Assembly: GCA_026400355.1 (NCBI GenBank)
Contig: JAPLPE010000015.1
Coordinates: 124,001 to 188,000 of the forward strand
Reading direction: 5' to 3'
Source of the DNA: Rhodobacterales bacterium
GTDB lineage: Bacteria; Pseudomonadota; Alphaproteobacteria; Rhodobacterales; Rhodobacteraceae
Length of the DNA stretch: 64,000 bases
Shown: positions 18,284 to 27,995 of the stretch, piece by piece
Layout of the letters: each line of letters begins with the position of its first letter
Numbering within the stretch: the first letter of the stretch is position 1
Made by a program: the position numbers and the translations under genes
The notes under the pieces: model-generated
What the model saw: the letters and a program-made list of their open reading frames with translations, nothing else
Databases searched by the model: none
What the model was told of the DNA's origin: nothing

Positions 18284-20107
18284 TCAGAACGGCCAGATCA
18301 CCGGCACCAGAAAGACCGAAATCACATAGAACCAGATCAACATCGGCAAGCCGAGCTTCCAGTAATCCCCGAACCTGTAACCGCCCGGTTCCATCACCAT
18401 CAGGTTGGTCGCCGTCGCCACAGGCGTCAGGAACGCCCCCGCCGCCGCCACGCCCACCGACATCAGCACCGGCTGCGGCGACAGGCCCATCTGCTGCGCC
18501 GCCACTACCGCCACCGGAATGATGATCAGCGCCGTCGCCGTATTGCTGATCACCTGCCCCAGAATCGCAGTCAGGATGAACAGCCCGGTCAAGAGCGCAT
18601 AACCGCCCCCGTCGCCAACCATCGTGACCAGCCCTTCGGCCAACAGCCGCGCCGCCCCTGTCACTTCCATCGCCTTGGACAGGGGCATCATCGCCCCCAC
18701 AAGGATCACTGTCGTCCAGTTGATCGACCGGTAGACCTGCTCGACCGAAAGGATACCGCCCAGCAGTACCCCGCCCGCCGCAAGCAGCCCGGCCACCGCC
18801 GGCGGCACGATCCCCGTCGCCAGCAGCAGAACCATGCCCAGCAGGATCGCGATCATCAGCCGCGCCCCGGTCCCCATCGCCACCGCCTGCTTGCGGACCT
18901 GCGCGGGCGAGTTCACGACCAGAACCTCGGACCCCTCCAGCCGCTGATCCAGCGCCGTCCAGGTCCCCTGCAGCAGAAGTGTGTCGCCCACCTGCAGATG
19001 ATCCCCGGCCTCAAGGTCCGTGCCTTGTCGCTGCATTGCCAGCACGATCAAATCGCCGCTCTCCGTCACCATCCCCGGAAAGAACCGCTCGCCCACCAAA
19101 GGCGACCGCGGCGGGATCAGCACTTCAGCCAGACCCGACCCCTTGTTGAACAAGGACAGTGCAATCCCGCCCGAGGCAAAGCTCTGCCGGTCCAGCACTT
19201 CCAGCCCAAGATCCTCGGCCAGCGCCTCGACCGCCGCCAGATCGCCTCGCACGACGATCACGTCATCGGCAGCGATCTGCTCCCGCTTCACCGGCCGCTC
19301 ATCCGCACCCTGCCGCGCCACCAAGATCACCCCGGGCCGCGCACTGAAATCCAGCGCCCGCCGCGCCGTTCCGGCCAGCGGCGATCCCTCTGGCACCCGC
19401 AATTGATGCACGTCGCTTTCCAGATTGTACTGCCCGACCAAGGTCTTCGCATGCTGGCTCAGATCCGGCGGCAGCGTCTTGCTTCTCCGGTTGGGCAACA
19501 GCTTTTCGCCAAAGAACACGACGATCGCGATACACCCGGCCAAGGCCGGCACGCCCACCCAGGCAAACTCGAAATAGGCGAAACCGCCGGCACCTGCATC
19601 ATAAGACGCCTCTGACACCAGAACATTCACGGGCGACCCCGTCAGCATGATCTGCGATCCCGCATGCGCCCCGAATACCAGCGGCATAAGCAGCTTCGCC
19701 GGCGATCGGTCCAGCCGGATCGCCATCACCACCACCACCGGCAACAGCGCCGCCACGGCCCCGTTGACGCTGATCAGCGCGCTCAGCACGCCCACCATCA
19801 GCATCATCATCACGATCAGCCGCGTTCGGCTTTCACCCGCCTGCTGGATAAGCTGCTGCCCCGCCCAGACCGTGACGCCCGACATCTCAAGCCCGGCACT
19901 AACCACAAACAAGGCCGCGATAAAGATCACCGCCGGGTCGCCAAACCCCGCAAGGCTTTGCTGAAGCGTAAGAATCCCCGTGGCCCAAAGCGCCAGCGCC
20001 GCCGCCATGCAGACCGCGATCACGGGGAAACGGTCCCACATGAACAGGCCGACGATGCCTGCGATGATGGTAAAGACGATCCAGATGTCGCTCACACGAT
20101 ACCCCAA
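18284..20107 (-). CDS. SLC13/DASS family transporter with two central RCK_C domains
   Basis: 607 residues with about 11 predicted membrane helices split by a soluble middle. Helix-linked motifs include GFGDPAVIFIAALFVVS, the substrate/Na+ site SNTATALIIIPVAVV, and VTGSPVN-like LTGSPVNVLVS. Residues about 210-380 contain two TrkA-C (RCK_C) domains (SPLAGTARRALDFSAR and SPLVGERFFPGMVTES). This is the anion:Na+ symporter type often called a sulfate or dicarboxylate permease. The ion cannot be deduced. It is the upstream partner of the broken dipeptidase and divergent from the AbgT gene. Confidence 0.9.
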   Translation of the reverse strand: MGYRVSDIWIVFTIIAGIVGLFMWDRFPVIAVCMAAALALWATGILTLQQSLAGFGDPAVIFIAALFVVSAGLEMSGVTVWAGQQLIQQAGESRTRLIVMMMLMVGVLSALISVNGAVAALLPVVVVMAIRLDRSPAKLLMPLVFGAHAGSQIMLTGSPVNVLVSEASYDAGAGGFAYFEFAWVGVPALAGCIAIVVFFGEKLLPNRRSKTLPPDLSQHAKTLVGQYNLESDVHQLRVPEGSPLAGTARRALDFSARPGVILVARQGADERPVKREQIAADDVIVVRGDLAAVEALAEDLGLEVLDRQSFASGGIALSLFNKGSGLAEVLIPPRSPLVGERFFPGMVTESGDLIVLAMQRQGTDLEAGDHLQVGDTLLLQGTWTALDQRLEGSEVLVVNSPAQVRKQAVAMGTGARLMIAILLGMVLLLATGIVPPAVAGLLAAGGVLLGGILSVEQVYRSINWTTVILVGAMMPLSKAMEVTGAARLLAEGLVTMVGDGGGYALLTGLFILTAILGQVISNTATALIIIPVAVVAAQQMGLSPQPVLMSVGVAAAGAFLTPVATATNLMVMEPGGYRFGDYWKLGLPMLIWFYVISVFLVPVIWPF

Positions 20108-20370
20108 ACATATGCCGCAGGCGATGTCGGACCCGAGCGGGCCAGAAGCCCCTCGGAAATCAGGCCCTCACCCTTCCTCACGGGGATACCGGATTTTGCC
20201 GCGATGCCGCAAACATCCCGGCAACAGTCGGCAGGACTTCATTGAAAAGTTATCGCCAAAGAGAACCAAGAAGCCTAGTTGCTCGCATCAAGTTCAGCAC
20301 CCAATGGTTTTCGCTGGCAATAATCCGCCGTCCACTTCTAGATGTGACCACCCCCAAGGAGGACAAGAAA

Positions 20371-21963
20371 GTGGCATCCAAACCGACCAAGAAAGCCACA
20401 ACTGCCAGAAACACAAAGGCCGCGGTGCCAAAGCCTCCGGCCAGGGCCGAAACCTCCGGCTTCCTTGGCACCATCGAACGTGTGGGCAACATGGTCCCGC
20501 ACCCGGCGATCATCTTCTTCATGCTGATCGGCCTCGTGATCTTCTTCTCGCTCGTCTTCGGCCTTCTCGGCACCACCGTCACCTATCAGGGCTATGACGA
20601 GGCGTCGGGCGACATCATCGAACAGACCGCCAGTGTCCGGAATCTGCTCGCCCCCGACGGCATCCGTTTCATGATCACCTCGCCTGTCAGCAACTTCCTC
20701 GCCTTCCAGGGCGTGGGGGTCATCCTCGTCGCGATGATCGGCGTGGGGCTGGCCGAGGAATCCGGCCTGATCGCCACCCTCGTGCGCAAGATCGTAGCCG
20801 CCGCGCCCAAGTCGCTTTTCACCTTCATTATCGTCATGGTTGGCGTGATCTCCTCGATTGCCGCCGACGCAGGCTATCTGGTCCTCGTCCCCCTCGGCGC
20901 GGCCGCCTTCCACAGCCTCGGCCGCCACCCCCTTGCCGGCCTCGCCGCCGCCTTCTCGGGCGTGGCCGCCGTGTTCCTCGTCAACCTCTTCGTCACACCA
21001 ACCGATGCCCTGCTTGTCGCCGTCACCAACGACGCCATCCGCACCGTCAACCCGACCGCCCAGATCAGTGACGTGGGCAACCTCTTTTTCATGATCGTCT
21101 CCTCCATCGTGATGGGCATCATCTGTACCTTCCTGACAGAACGCTTCGTCCAACCCCGCCTCGGGCCCTATACCGGCGGCGTCCCCGTCGAAGCCTCGAC
21201 CGGCATTTCCGGAACCGAAGCGCGCGGCCTCTCCTTCGCCTTCTACGCCATGCTGGGCTTCATCATCATTGTCGGTGCCCTGACCGCCCCTCCCCTGCCC
21301 TGGGGCATCCTGCGCAACCAGACGACCGGATCGATCATGGCAGGCTCGCCTTTCATGAGCGGCCTGATCGTCCTCATCAGCCTCTTTTTCCTGACCGTGG
21401 GTTTTGCATATGGCCGCGGTGCAGGCACCATCGCGAACGTCACCGACGCCATCGGCAAGGTCGTCAAGACGTGGAGCAACCTTGCCGGGATGCTCTTCCT
21501 GCTGTTCCTGATCGCGAACTTCATTGCCTTCTTCAACTACACCAACCTTGCCACGGTCCTTGCCGTCAACCTTGCCGATTTCCTCGACCGCCTGCCCATC
21601 GGCACCGTTGGCTACCTGATCGCTTTCATCCTGATCGTCCTCTTCATCGACATGATCCTGACGGGCGCGCTGGCCAAATGGGCGATCCTCGCCCCGGTCT
21701 TCGTGCCCGTCTTCATGCAACTTGGTCAGGACCCGAACCTCGTCCTCGCCGCCTACCGCGTCGGCGACAGCCCGATGAACGTCATCACGCCTCTGAACGT
21801 CTATCTGGCGGTCATGGTGGGCTTTGCGCAGAAATACCAGAAGGATGCAGGCATCGGGACAATCGTGGCGCTCATGCTGCCCTATACCATCGTGCTCTCT
21901 GTCCTCTGGACGCTGATGCTGATCGTCTGGTACTTGCTGGGCATTCCGCTCGGCCCCGTCTGA
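20371..21963 (+). CDS. AbgT family transporter
   Basis: 530 residues. The GTG at 20371 was chosen because AAGGAGG lies 8 nt upstream, the strongest ribosome site in the region; upstream in-frame sequence is not conserved. A Lys-rich cytoplasmic N-terminus precedes about 11 helices and two hairpins. AbgT-family motifs visible are FLGTIERVGNMVPHPAIIF, SSIAADAGYLVLVPLGAAAF and the C-terminal GDSPMNVITPLNVYLAV. Members import p-aminobenzoyl-glutamate or export sulfonamides, driven by proton or sodium motive force. The neighbouring M20 gene would fit a p-aminobenzoyl-glutamate or peptide utilisation role, but it is disrupted. Confidence 0.92.
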   Translation: MASKPTKKATTARNTKAAVPKPPARAETSGFLGTIERVGNMVPHPAIIFFMLIGLVIFFSLVFGLLGTTVTYQGYDEASGDIIEQTASVRNLLAPDGIRFMITSPVSNFLAFQGVGVILVAMIGVGLAEESGLIATLVRKIVAAAPKSLFTFIIVMVGVISSIAADAGYLVLVPLGAAAFHSLGRHPLAGLAAAFSGVAAVFLVNLFVTPTDALLVAVTNDAIRTVNPTAQISDVGNLFFMIVSSIVMGIICTFLTERFVQPRLGPYTGGVPVEASTGISGTEARGLSFAFYAMLGFIIIVGALTAPPLPWGILRNQTTGSIMAGSPFMSGLIVLISLFFLTVGFAYGRGAGTIANVTDAIGKVVKTWSNLAGMLFLLFLIANFIAFFNYTNLATVLAVNLADFLDRLPIGTVGYLIAFILIVLFIDMILTGALAKWAILAPVFVPVFMQLGQDPNLVLAAYRVGDSPMNVITPLNVYLAVMVGFAQKYQKDAGIGTIVALMLPYTIVLSVLWTLMLIVWYLLGIPLGPV

Positions 21964-22058
21964 TCCGGGGCCCTGTCACCAGTCACGCGCCACTGTTCAG
22001 CGCCTCCTCCGGCCTCCGCCCCAGTCAGGCGCGGGCCCCCAACTCCGGGAGTTAACCC

Positions 22059-22463
22059 TTGATCCGCCTCGCCCTCACCGTCATCGCCACGATCATCGCC
22101 AATGCGGTTGGCCTGCTTCTGGCCGCGTTCATTCTAAGGCCAACCTTCGTGATTGACCCGATGTCCTTCATCATCACGCTGCTGATCTTCACCGGCGTCA
22201 TGGTGCTGACAGGCCCGCTGGTGACCAAGATCGCCATCACCTCCATGCCTCAGATCCGCGGCGCCATCGCGCTGGTCACGGCCTTCATCGGCCTCAAGGT
22301 CACGGACTGGTTAACCACCGGCATGGACATCGGCGGCGTTTCCAACTGGCTCGCCGCCACGTTGCTCGTCTGGCTCGGCAGCCTGCTGGCCGAAATCCTG
22401 CTGCCGATCTACGTGTTCAAGCAGCTGCGCGACAACGGCACCCCGAACATCCGCGTCCAGTAA
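22059..22463 (+). CDS. small integral membrane protein of unknown function
   Basis: 134 residues starting at TTG with GGGAG about 8 nt upstream. Four hydrophobic segments lie at about 5-27, 32-55, 68-88 and 100-122, ending in a short charged tail (KQLRDNGTPNIRVQ). The arrangement resembles phage holin-like or superinfection-immunity proteins of proteobacteria, but no diagnostic motif was found and no phage genes are near. A strong hairpin terminator follows 8 bp after the stop. It is expressed toward a convergent GlsB-type gene. Confidence 0.65.
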   Translation: MIRLALTVIATIIANAVGLLLAAFILRPTFVIDPMSFIITLLIFTGVMVLTGPLVTKIAITSMPQIRGAIALVTAFIGLKVTDWLTTGMDIGGVSNWLAATLLVWLGSLLAEILLPIYVFKQLRDNGTPNIRVQ

Positions 22464-22471
22464 CAACGCAA

Positions 22472-22497
22472 AAGGGGGGACGTGATCGTCCCCCCTT
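22472..22497. terminator. strong bidirectional rho-independent terminator
   Basis: An 11-bp perfect stem (AAGGGGGGACG / CGTCCCCCCTT) with a TGAT loop is followed on the plus strand by a T-run at 22503-22508, with an A-run (22471-22473) before it serving the reverse strand. It lies between convergent genes. Confidence 0.9.
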
Positions 22498-22515
22498 CGC
22501 ACTTTTTTCCGTCCG

Positions 22516-22764
22516 TCAGACCTTCTTGAACAGCCGGATCAGGAATAGAAGAATGACAGCACCGATCGTTCCCTGAATGATCGCCGCGATCCAGCCGCCG
22601 CCACCCAGCGAAATCCCGACCATCGGCAAAAGCCACCCGGCCAGCACTGCACCCACGATACCGACGACAATATTCCCGATCAGGCCAAAGCCATAGCCTT
22701 CCACGATCTTCCCGGCGAGCCAACCCGCAATGGCCCCGATGATGATTGTGACAATAATTCCCAT
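22516..22764 (-). CDS. GlsB/YeaQ/YmgE family stress-response membrane protein
   Basis: 82 residues, the family's normal size. Three glycine-rich membrane helices carry the hallmark pattern [31 protein letters not shown] and a C-terminal [18 protein letters not shown]. These transglycosylase-associated proteins are inner-membrane proteins linked to general stress and, in Gram-positives, envelope stress; the molecular function is not known. It is monocistronic and convergent with the small membrane protein, sharing a terminator. The start at 22764 is the only reasonable one. Confidence 0.93.
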   Translation of the reverse strand: MGIIVTIIIGAIAGWLAGKIVEGYGFGLIGNIVVGIVGAVLAGWLLPMVGISLGGGGWIAAIIQGTIGAVILLFLIRLFKKV

Positions 22765-22874
22765 TGTTCTGTTCCCTGTTGTTGACCTTTTCAGTGATGC
22801 TAGATCGTGATGCCATATCCGGGCAAGCCGTAAAAGCGCGACTGGTCCATTCCCCGCTCAAGGCCAGTTCCCAC

Positions 22875-23642
22875 ATGACACGCCTCCTCGCCCTCTGCCT
22901 TCTGATCCTGTCATACCTCACCACGCCGGCAAGTGCCCAGATCGTGCCCCCCTCGGCCCGCGTCACGGACGAATGTGTGGTCCTCATCCACGGCCTCGGC
23001 CGGGGCGACAAGTCCTTCCTGCTCATGCAGGAACTCCTCGGTTCTGCAGGCTACAAGGTCGTCAACCTCGACTACCCCTCGCGCGAAACGACGGTCGAAC
23101 ACCTCCTCGCCTATGTCGGACAGGCGGTTCAGGACTGCGGCGCCAAGCGCGTCAACTTCGTCACCCATTCGATGGGCGGCATTCTTGTGCGCGGCTGGCT
23201 CCAGTTCAACCGCCCCGCCAAAATGGGCCGCGTCGTCATGCTCGCCCCGCCCAATCAGGGGTCCGAGCTTGTCGATACCCTGGGCGACCTCTCGCTCTAC
23301 CGCATGATCACCGGCCCCGCCGGGCTCGAACTTGGCACTGGACCGAACGGGGTCGGCCCCCGCTTCGGCCCGGTCGATTTCGAACTGGGCGTGATCGCGG
23401 GGTCCATGTCGCTCAACCCCGTCTTCTCCAACATCATCCCTGGCACCGACGACGGCAAGGTCTCGGTGGAAAGCACCAGGATCGACGGCATGGCCGACCA
23501 CATCGTCATGCCTGTCACCCACACCTTCCTGATGAACAACCCGCTCGTCATTGCCCAGACTGTGATCTTCCTGCAAACGGGCAAGTTCGATCACGGACTG
23601 ACCTACCGCGAACTCATGCGGCGCATGACGCAACGCTCATGA
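22875..23642 (+). CDS. secreted alpha/beta hydrolase (lipase/esterase-like)
   Basis: 255 residues from the ATG at 22875, the start that gives a clear Sec signal peptide ([18 protein letters not shown]). The oxyanion-hole motif LIHGLGRGD follows the first strand, and the nucleophile elbow is [11 protein letters not shown] possible acid is in [11 protein letters not shown] and the catalytic His in [10 protein letters not shown]. This matches periplasmic or surface lipases of the PGAP1-like/triacylglycerol lipase group. The protein probably acts on acyl esters outside the cytoplasm. The frame upstream of 22875 overlaps the GlsB-type promoter and was excluded. Confidence 0.88.
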   Translation: MTRLLALCLLILSYLTTPASAQIVPPSARVTDECVVLIHGLGRGDKSFLLMQELLGSAGYKVVNLDYPSRETTVEHLLAYVGQAVQDCGAKRVNFVTHSMGGILVRGWLQFNRPAKMGRVVMLAPPNQGSELVDTLGDLSLYRMITGPAGLELGTGPNGVGPRFGPVDFELGVIAGSMSLNPVFSNIIPGTDDGKVSVESTRIDGMADHIVMPVTHTFLMNNPLVIAQTVIFLQTGKFDHGLTYRELMRRMTQRS

Positions 23643-23864
23643 GCCATTGAGCTCCTGCCTGACCGGGATCCGCAGGGCTTCCAGTGGACGCAAGGCCCCG
23701 CTCACACCCCACCATCACCACCGCCCCCCGTCGTGCCACGCGCCACGCAAAAGGACGGCCCCTGCCGTCTCGGGTGCATGGGCTAACCAAACCGCCAAGG
23801 CGTACGGCCGGAAAGCGTCACCGGCGGCACGAGACAATGGCGATGAACCTGGTCATTCCCGCAG

Positions 23865-23964
23865 GGTGCGCTTCAGCGCACCACCGGCATCATGCCTGGG
23901 GCGGGGTTCACCCCGCCGCCCCCGCCAAAACAAGACCGCGCGTCCGCCAGGAAAGAGCACCCCG
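23865..23964 (+). repeat. composite palindromic repeat, copy C, with an extra hairpin
   Basis: A GGTGCGC-TTCA-GCGCACC hairpin (23865-23882) is followed by GGCGGGGTTCACCCCGCC (23900-23917) and AAAACAAGACCGCGCG. The order is as in the other copies, with one added stem. The whole 23643-23964 gap between two convergent hydrolase genes shows no gene. Confidence 0.7.
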
Positions 23965-25248
23965 CTACCCCCCCAACCTCGGCAACAACAAATCCCGCAA
24001 CCCCGGTATCCGCGCCGGATAATCCACCGGAAAGGTCCAATACGGCGCCCCGGACTCCGACATCCCGGCCTCGAGCCCCCGCTCCTCTCCGGTCAGGTTG
24101 AACAGCAAGGTCACCAGTGCGTCATTGCTCACCCAGGGATCATCATACCAGAACGTGTGCGAGGTCGACGACATCCCTTCCATGTTCTCCGGCCGTACCC
24201 GCAGGATCTCCAAACCCTGGTCCTGCGCCGCTCCGAACAGGAATGCCGTCGCCTCTGGCGTCAGCTCGCTGATATCCGGCCGCCCCGCCCGCGATCCGCC
24301 GTTCATCGCCGCTGCCAGCCGCAGCGCCGAATCCCCAAGGTTGACGGCCGCCGTCACGCGGTCGGCAAAGGGCGCATAGACCGCCAGATCGTCCACAAAC
24401 CCCCGGAAATCCGCATCCGGCGCCGCATGGAACACCTCGCCCAGCCGATCCGCCACCTCCGGGCTCCCCCTGGCCAAAAGCGCCAGCGCATCGGTCCCGA
24501 CCGTTGCCCCGGCGCTGTAGGTGAACACGTCGAACTGGGCGACATCCGTATTTGCGGCCAACAGCGCCATCATCTCGGTCAGGCGCGGCGCGGCCCCATA
24601 GGCCGCCTTGATGTCCCGCGAATAGCGCAGGAAATTCTCGGCGGTGGGCCAGACAAAGACCACCACTACCGCATTCCGCCCGGTGAAATGCCGCAGCATC
24701 GCTGCCTGGCCGGCGGCCCGCTCGACCGTCGTATTGGCCCCGTGGACATAGATCAGGATGTCCTGCGTCCGGCTTTCTTCCAGCGCCGCGTTGATCGCGT
24801 CATACCATGCCTGCGCCTCGGGTGCGACCTCGGCCTCCCCGGCCTCGTCCACCGCGACACTGGCGAACTCATTCATCTGCTGCAGATGGACAAATGGCCG
24901 GTCCGATTCCCCGGCCCGCGTCGTCCACTCATAGATCTGGTCCATCGTGGACCCTTCCTCGCCGATCCGCAGCGTCGCCTGCCCCAGGTGCAGCCGCCGG
25001 TCGGGTGCCACAGTATAGATCCGCGCATCTCGTGGCCCGATCGGCAGCCGGCTCGACCCATAGAACACCGTGATCTCCGACCCCTCGCTCAGCGCAGGGC
25101 CGATCTCGCTGAGCGGCAATCCCCCTTCGCGGAACAGCAAAGGTGGCGGCATCAGCCGCATCGGCGGGTGGTAGAGAATGAAAAAGGCCGACACCGCCAC
25201 CGCAAGCAGCAGAACGGCCACCAGCAACCGCCTCAGAAACCTGCCCAT
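23965..25248 (-). CDS. DUF900-type alpha/beta hydrolase, membrane-anchored
   Basis: 427 residues from the ATG at 25248. An N-terminal signal-anchor (RRLLVAVLLLAVAVSAFFILY) precedes a catalytic domain with ITVFYGSSR, IYVHGANTTVERAA (oxyanion strand) and DVFTYSAGATVG, where the nucleophile Ser sits in a YSAGA elbow. This is the pattern of the DUF900 hydrolase family, whose members are esterase-like proteins of unknown substrate. It is placed 67 bp after the SDR gene on the same strand, so it could be the last gene of that sugar-oxidation operon, though the function does not obviously fit. The periplasmic location is inferred from the anchor. Confidence 0.85.
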   Translation of the reverse strand: MGRFLRRLLVAVLLLAVAVSAFFILYHPPMRLMPPPLLFREGGLPLSEIGPALSEGSEITVFYGSSRLPIGPRDARIYTVAPDRRLHLGQATLRIGEEGSTMDQIYEWTTRAGESDRPFVHLQQMNEFASVAVDEAGEAEVAPEAQAWYDAINAALEESRTQDILIYVHGANTTVERAAGQAAMLRHFTGRNAVVVVFVWPTAENFLRYSRDIKAAYGAAPRLTEMMALLAANTDVAQFDVFTYSAGATVGTDALALLARGSPEVADRLGEVFHAAPDADFRGFVDDLAVYAPFADRVTAAVNLGDSALRLAAAMNGGSRAGRPDISELTPEATAFLFGAAQDQGLEILRVRPENMEGMSSTSHTFWYDDPWVSNDALVTLLFNLTGEERGLEAGMSESGAPYWTFPVDYPARIPGLRDLLLPRLGG

Positions 25249-25315
25249 ACCACCCTCGCGCAAAGCTACCGCTTCCCGGTGGCCGATCGCGTCCGGCCTG
25301 TCAACGGGACAGGCG

Positions 25316-26077
25316 TCAGATCGTGATCCCCCCGTCAATGTTGATCGCCTGCCCGTTCATGAAACTGCCGTCATCCGACGCCAGAAACGCACACAGCGCG
25401 GCAATCTCCGCCGTCGTCCCGAACCGCCCCGACGCCTGCCGCGAGATGAAGAAATTGTAGGCGTCCTCGGCACTGCCCATCTTCACCGCCAGCGCATCGA
25501 TCCGTTCCCGCAGCGACGGGCTGTCGGTCGTCCCGGGGCAAACCGCATTGGCCCGGATGTTTTCCTTGATGTAATCCGCTGCAATCGCCTTGGTCAGCCC
25601 GATCACCCCCGCCTTGGCCGCGCCATAGGCCGCCCGGAACGGATAACCCTTGATGGATGACGCGAGCGAGGCAATCGTGATCACGCTCCCCCCATGCTCC
25701 TTCATCGCCGGGATACCCGCCCCCAGCACGTAATAGGCGCTGTCAAGCGTGATCGACATCGTCCGCCGCCAGTCCGCCGGGCTGCACTGCTCGATCGTGC
25801 CGTGATGGACATAGCCCACCCCATGGCACAGTGTGTCAATCTGCGGAAACTGCGCGAAATAGGCCAGCACCGCCACATGATCCGTCGCATCCAGCGCGGC
25901 CACCGACGCAGCCCCCGCAAGATCGTCCATCAGCGCCCCGTTCAGGTCGCTCGCATGAACCACCGCGCCCTCAGCGATGAACCTCTCGGCCACCGCCCGC
26001 CCGATCCCCTGCCCTGCGGCAGTCACAACGGCAATCCGCCCCTCAAGCCTGTGGCAGGTCTGGTCTGTTCCGGTCAT
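25316..26077 (-). CDS. SDR family oxidoreductase (sugar-acid dehydrogenase type)
   Basis: 253 residues. The NAD(P)-binding motif is TAAGQGIG, followed by acidic HASDLN, which favours NAD. The catalytic set is Ser (IASLAS), Tyr-x3-Lys (YGAAKAG) and the NAVCPGTTDSPSL loop. The closest recognisable relatives are DHRS6-like dehydrogenases, including 2-keto-3-deoxy-L-fuconate dehydrogenase. Upstream on the same strand are a mutarotase and a lactonase, together giving three steps of a non-phosphorylating sugar oxidation route. A dehydratase and aldolase/hydrolase for the route are not adjacent. Confidence 0.87.
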   Translation of the reverse strand: MTGTDQTCHRLEGRIAVVTAAGQGIGRAVAERFIAEGAVVHASDLNGALMDDLAGAASVAALDATDHVAVLAYFAQFPQIDTLCHGVGYVHHGTIEQCSPADWRRTMSITLDSAYYVLGAGIPAMKEHGGSVITIASLASSIKGYPFRAAYGAAKAGVIGLTKAIAADYIKENIRANAVCPGTTDSPSLRERIDALAVKMGSAEDAYNFFISRQASGRFGTTAEIAALCAFLASDDGSFMNGQAINIDGGITI

Positions 26078-26091
26078 GTCTGTCCTTCCCG

Positions 26092-27102
26092 TCAGGCAGC
26101 GCTGACGCTGATGCGATACTTGGTTTCGAACGGCTCACCGGCGCGGAACGCATGCGCCGTGGCCACCCCGCTCAGGGCAATCGGATTGCCGCCCGCGCTG
26201 ATCGCCGTGCCAAGGTCAAAGGCCGCACAGATCGGTTCCGTCCCCAGCGCCAGATGCCGCCCCGACCAGGGCGCTTCCTTCCGCCCCCGGTTCGACATCC
26301 AGAGCAACTGGCTCGGATAATGCCCGGCATTCCAGGTCAGATGCACCCGATACCCCTCGGCCCGGTTCCAGAGCGCAAACTGCCCGCTCGCGCCCACGAT
26401 CTGCAGCAATTCCTCGAACCCCTCCGGGCGCGGCATCCGGCTCACATCGACCGTCCCGCCATTCACTCCCGGCACTTCGGCCAGCGACTGAAACACCCGG
26501 TCGGGCGCAAAGAGCGTCGCCCCCGGCTCCACCGTCGCCGGAAAGCTCCGGATTTCCCGGTAAGGCCCCGGCTCCAGCATCGCCATCCCGTCCGCCTCCG
26601 GCAGGCGGAACGTCGGATGCAGGCCAATCGGCAAAAGGCAATCCCGACGCGCCAGAACCCGCAGCGTCAGGTCCAAGGCCGGCCCTTCCGGATCAGGCCG
26701 CACGACCCGCTCCAGCCGTTCAATCGGGTGCGTCACAGGGTAGTCACAGATCATCGCGATCTCGCCCGCCGCCCCGTCGGTAAACGTCCATTCCAGATTG
26801 GACGATTCCCCATGCGGCCCCGCATCCTCAGGCAGGCCTGTCTCCTGCGCGTCGAACCCCTGCCACGCTGCCACGACCCCCGGCTTCGGCCCTTCCATGC
26901 CAAAAGGCACGCAGGGCCACTCGCCCCGCAGCCCCTTCATGATCCCGGTCATCCCCTCCGCCTCGGGCGTATCGACCCAGGGCGCCGCATACATCGGCCT
27001 CACTTCGCGGCCCCCCACACGGAACACCACAGGTCCCAGCATCCCGCCCAGGGACTGCACCGTGACGCGCCCATGCGCCCAGTCGACCGTCCGCACGCTC
27101 AT
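26092..27102 (-). CDS. aldose 1-epimerase (galactose mutarotase-like)
   Basis: 336 residues with the beta-sandwich pattern of the mutarotase superfamily. The GLHPTFRLPEADG segment holds a conserved His, and EPICAAFDLG near the C-terminus probably supplies the catalytic Glu. It interconverts alpha and beta anomers of an aldose before oxidation. It overlaps the lactonase gene by 4 bp (ATGA) and is followed by the SDR gene 14 bp later, so the three are clearly co-transcribed. The exact sugar is not evident; sequence divergence from GalM suggests a less common hexose or an oligosaccharide product. Confidence 0.85.
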   Translation of the reverse strand: MSVRTVDWAHGRVTVQSLGGMLGPVVFRVGGREVRPMYAAPWVDTPEAEGMTGIMKGLRGEWPCVPFGMEGPKPGVVAAWQGFDAQETGLPEDAGPHGESSNLEWTFTDGAAGEIAMICDYPVTHPIERLERVVRPDPEGPALDLTLRVLARRDCLLPIGLHPTFRLPEADGMAMLEPGPYREIRSFPATVEPGATLFAPDRVFQSLAEVPGVNGGTVDVSRMPRPEGFEELLQIVGASGQFALWNRAEGYRVHLTWNAGHYPSQLLWMSNRGRKEAPWSGRHLALGTEPICAAFDLGTAISAGGNPIALSGVATAHAFRAGEPFETKYRISVSAA

Positions 27103-27995
27103 GCCGCACCCCCCGCAAAGCGGTTCTCGCGCAGCCCCACCACACCGGGCCGCACTGCAAACAGTGACCCCTCCTGCGGATTCGCCGCCAGATGTTCCCG
27201 CGTCATCGTGAACCGGGCCGAGGTCACATAAAGCGTCCCCAGATCATCCCCGCCAAAGGTGCAACTCGTGGGCCATGAACAGGGCAGATCGATCACCCGG
27301 TCCACCGTCCCGTCCGGCATCGTCCGCGCCACGGCATAGCCGCCGACCACGCGGCAGGTCCACACACCCCCTTCCGCATCCCGGCACGACCCATCCGGCA
27401 ACCCCCGGTCCAAAGGCGGCGTAAAGTCCTGCCGATCTGTCAGCAAACCGCCCTCCACCCGATAGGCATAAAGCTGATTGAGCGTCGTATCCGCCGTCAC
27501 GAACCGTCCGTCATCCAGCCAGACCATCGTGTTCGTGATCCCATAGGCATCGTCGCTCAGCCGTGTCACAGCACCATGAGTCGTCACCCGATAGTAATGC
27601 CCCGTCCGCTCCGACGTCGGGTTGAGCGCGCCCGCAGGTGTCAGGTTGTTCGCCATCGTCCCCACCCAGAACGACCCGTCCGGTGCGACGCGCCCCTCGT
27701 TCAGCCGGTTCAAAGGTCTTCCCGGCTCGGGGACCGCCAGAACGCGGAAAACCCCCCCGAACTCCCACAGCGCCACATCCTGCGTCCGCCCGACAATCGC
27801 CCCGCCATCCTCGCGCAACCCGACGGATGTGGGGAAGAATCCCACCGGCCAGATCGTGTGCTCCCCCGTCTCCGGCACCAGCCGCTGGATCCGCCGCCCG
27901 CCGATATCGACCCAGATCAGCGCACCGCGCCGGTCATCCCAGACCACGCTCTCGCCCACCACATCGCCCGCCGCCAGTACCGTCTCGACCTGCAT
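27099..27995 (-). CDS. SMP-30/gluconolactonase family lactonase
   Basis: 298 residues from the ATG at 27995, with GGAGAGAAT immediately upstream. The six-bladed propeller is shown by GESVVWDDRRGALIWVDIGG (metal Glu), the PLNRLNEGRVAPDGSFWVGTM block, and YGITNTMVWLDDGRF and DGSCRDAEGGVWTCRV with Asn/Asp metal ligands. It hydrolyses a sugar lactone formed by a dehydrogenase to the free acid. First gene of the lactonase-mutarotase-SDR operon. A different lactonase of the same superfamily belongs to the idonate cluster (34061-34951). Confidence 0.9.
   Translation of the reverse strand: MQVETVLAAGDVVGESVVWDDRRGALIWVDIGGRRIQRLVPETGEHTIWPVGFFPTSVGLREDGGAIVGRTQDVALWEFGGVFRVLAVPEPGRPLNRLNEGRVAPDGSFWVGTMANNLTPAGALNPTSERTGHYYRVTTHGAVTRLSDDAYGITNTMVWLDDGRFVTADTTLNQLYAYRVEGGLLTDRQDFTPPLDRGLPDGSCRDAEGGVWTCRVVGGYAVARTMPDGTVDRVIDLPCSWPTSCTFGGDDLGTLYVTSARFTMTREHLAANPQEGSLFAVRPGVVGLRENRFAGGAA

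Noticed and set aside
22059-22463. Holin or phage origin for the small membrane protein
   Set aside because: Topology alone is suggestive, but there are no lysis or phage genes nearby and a chromosomal terminator follows directly.
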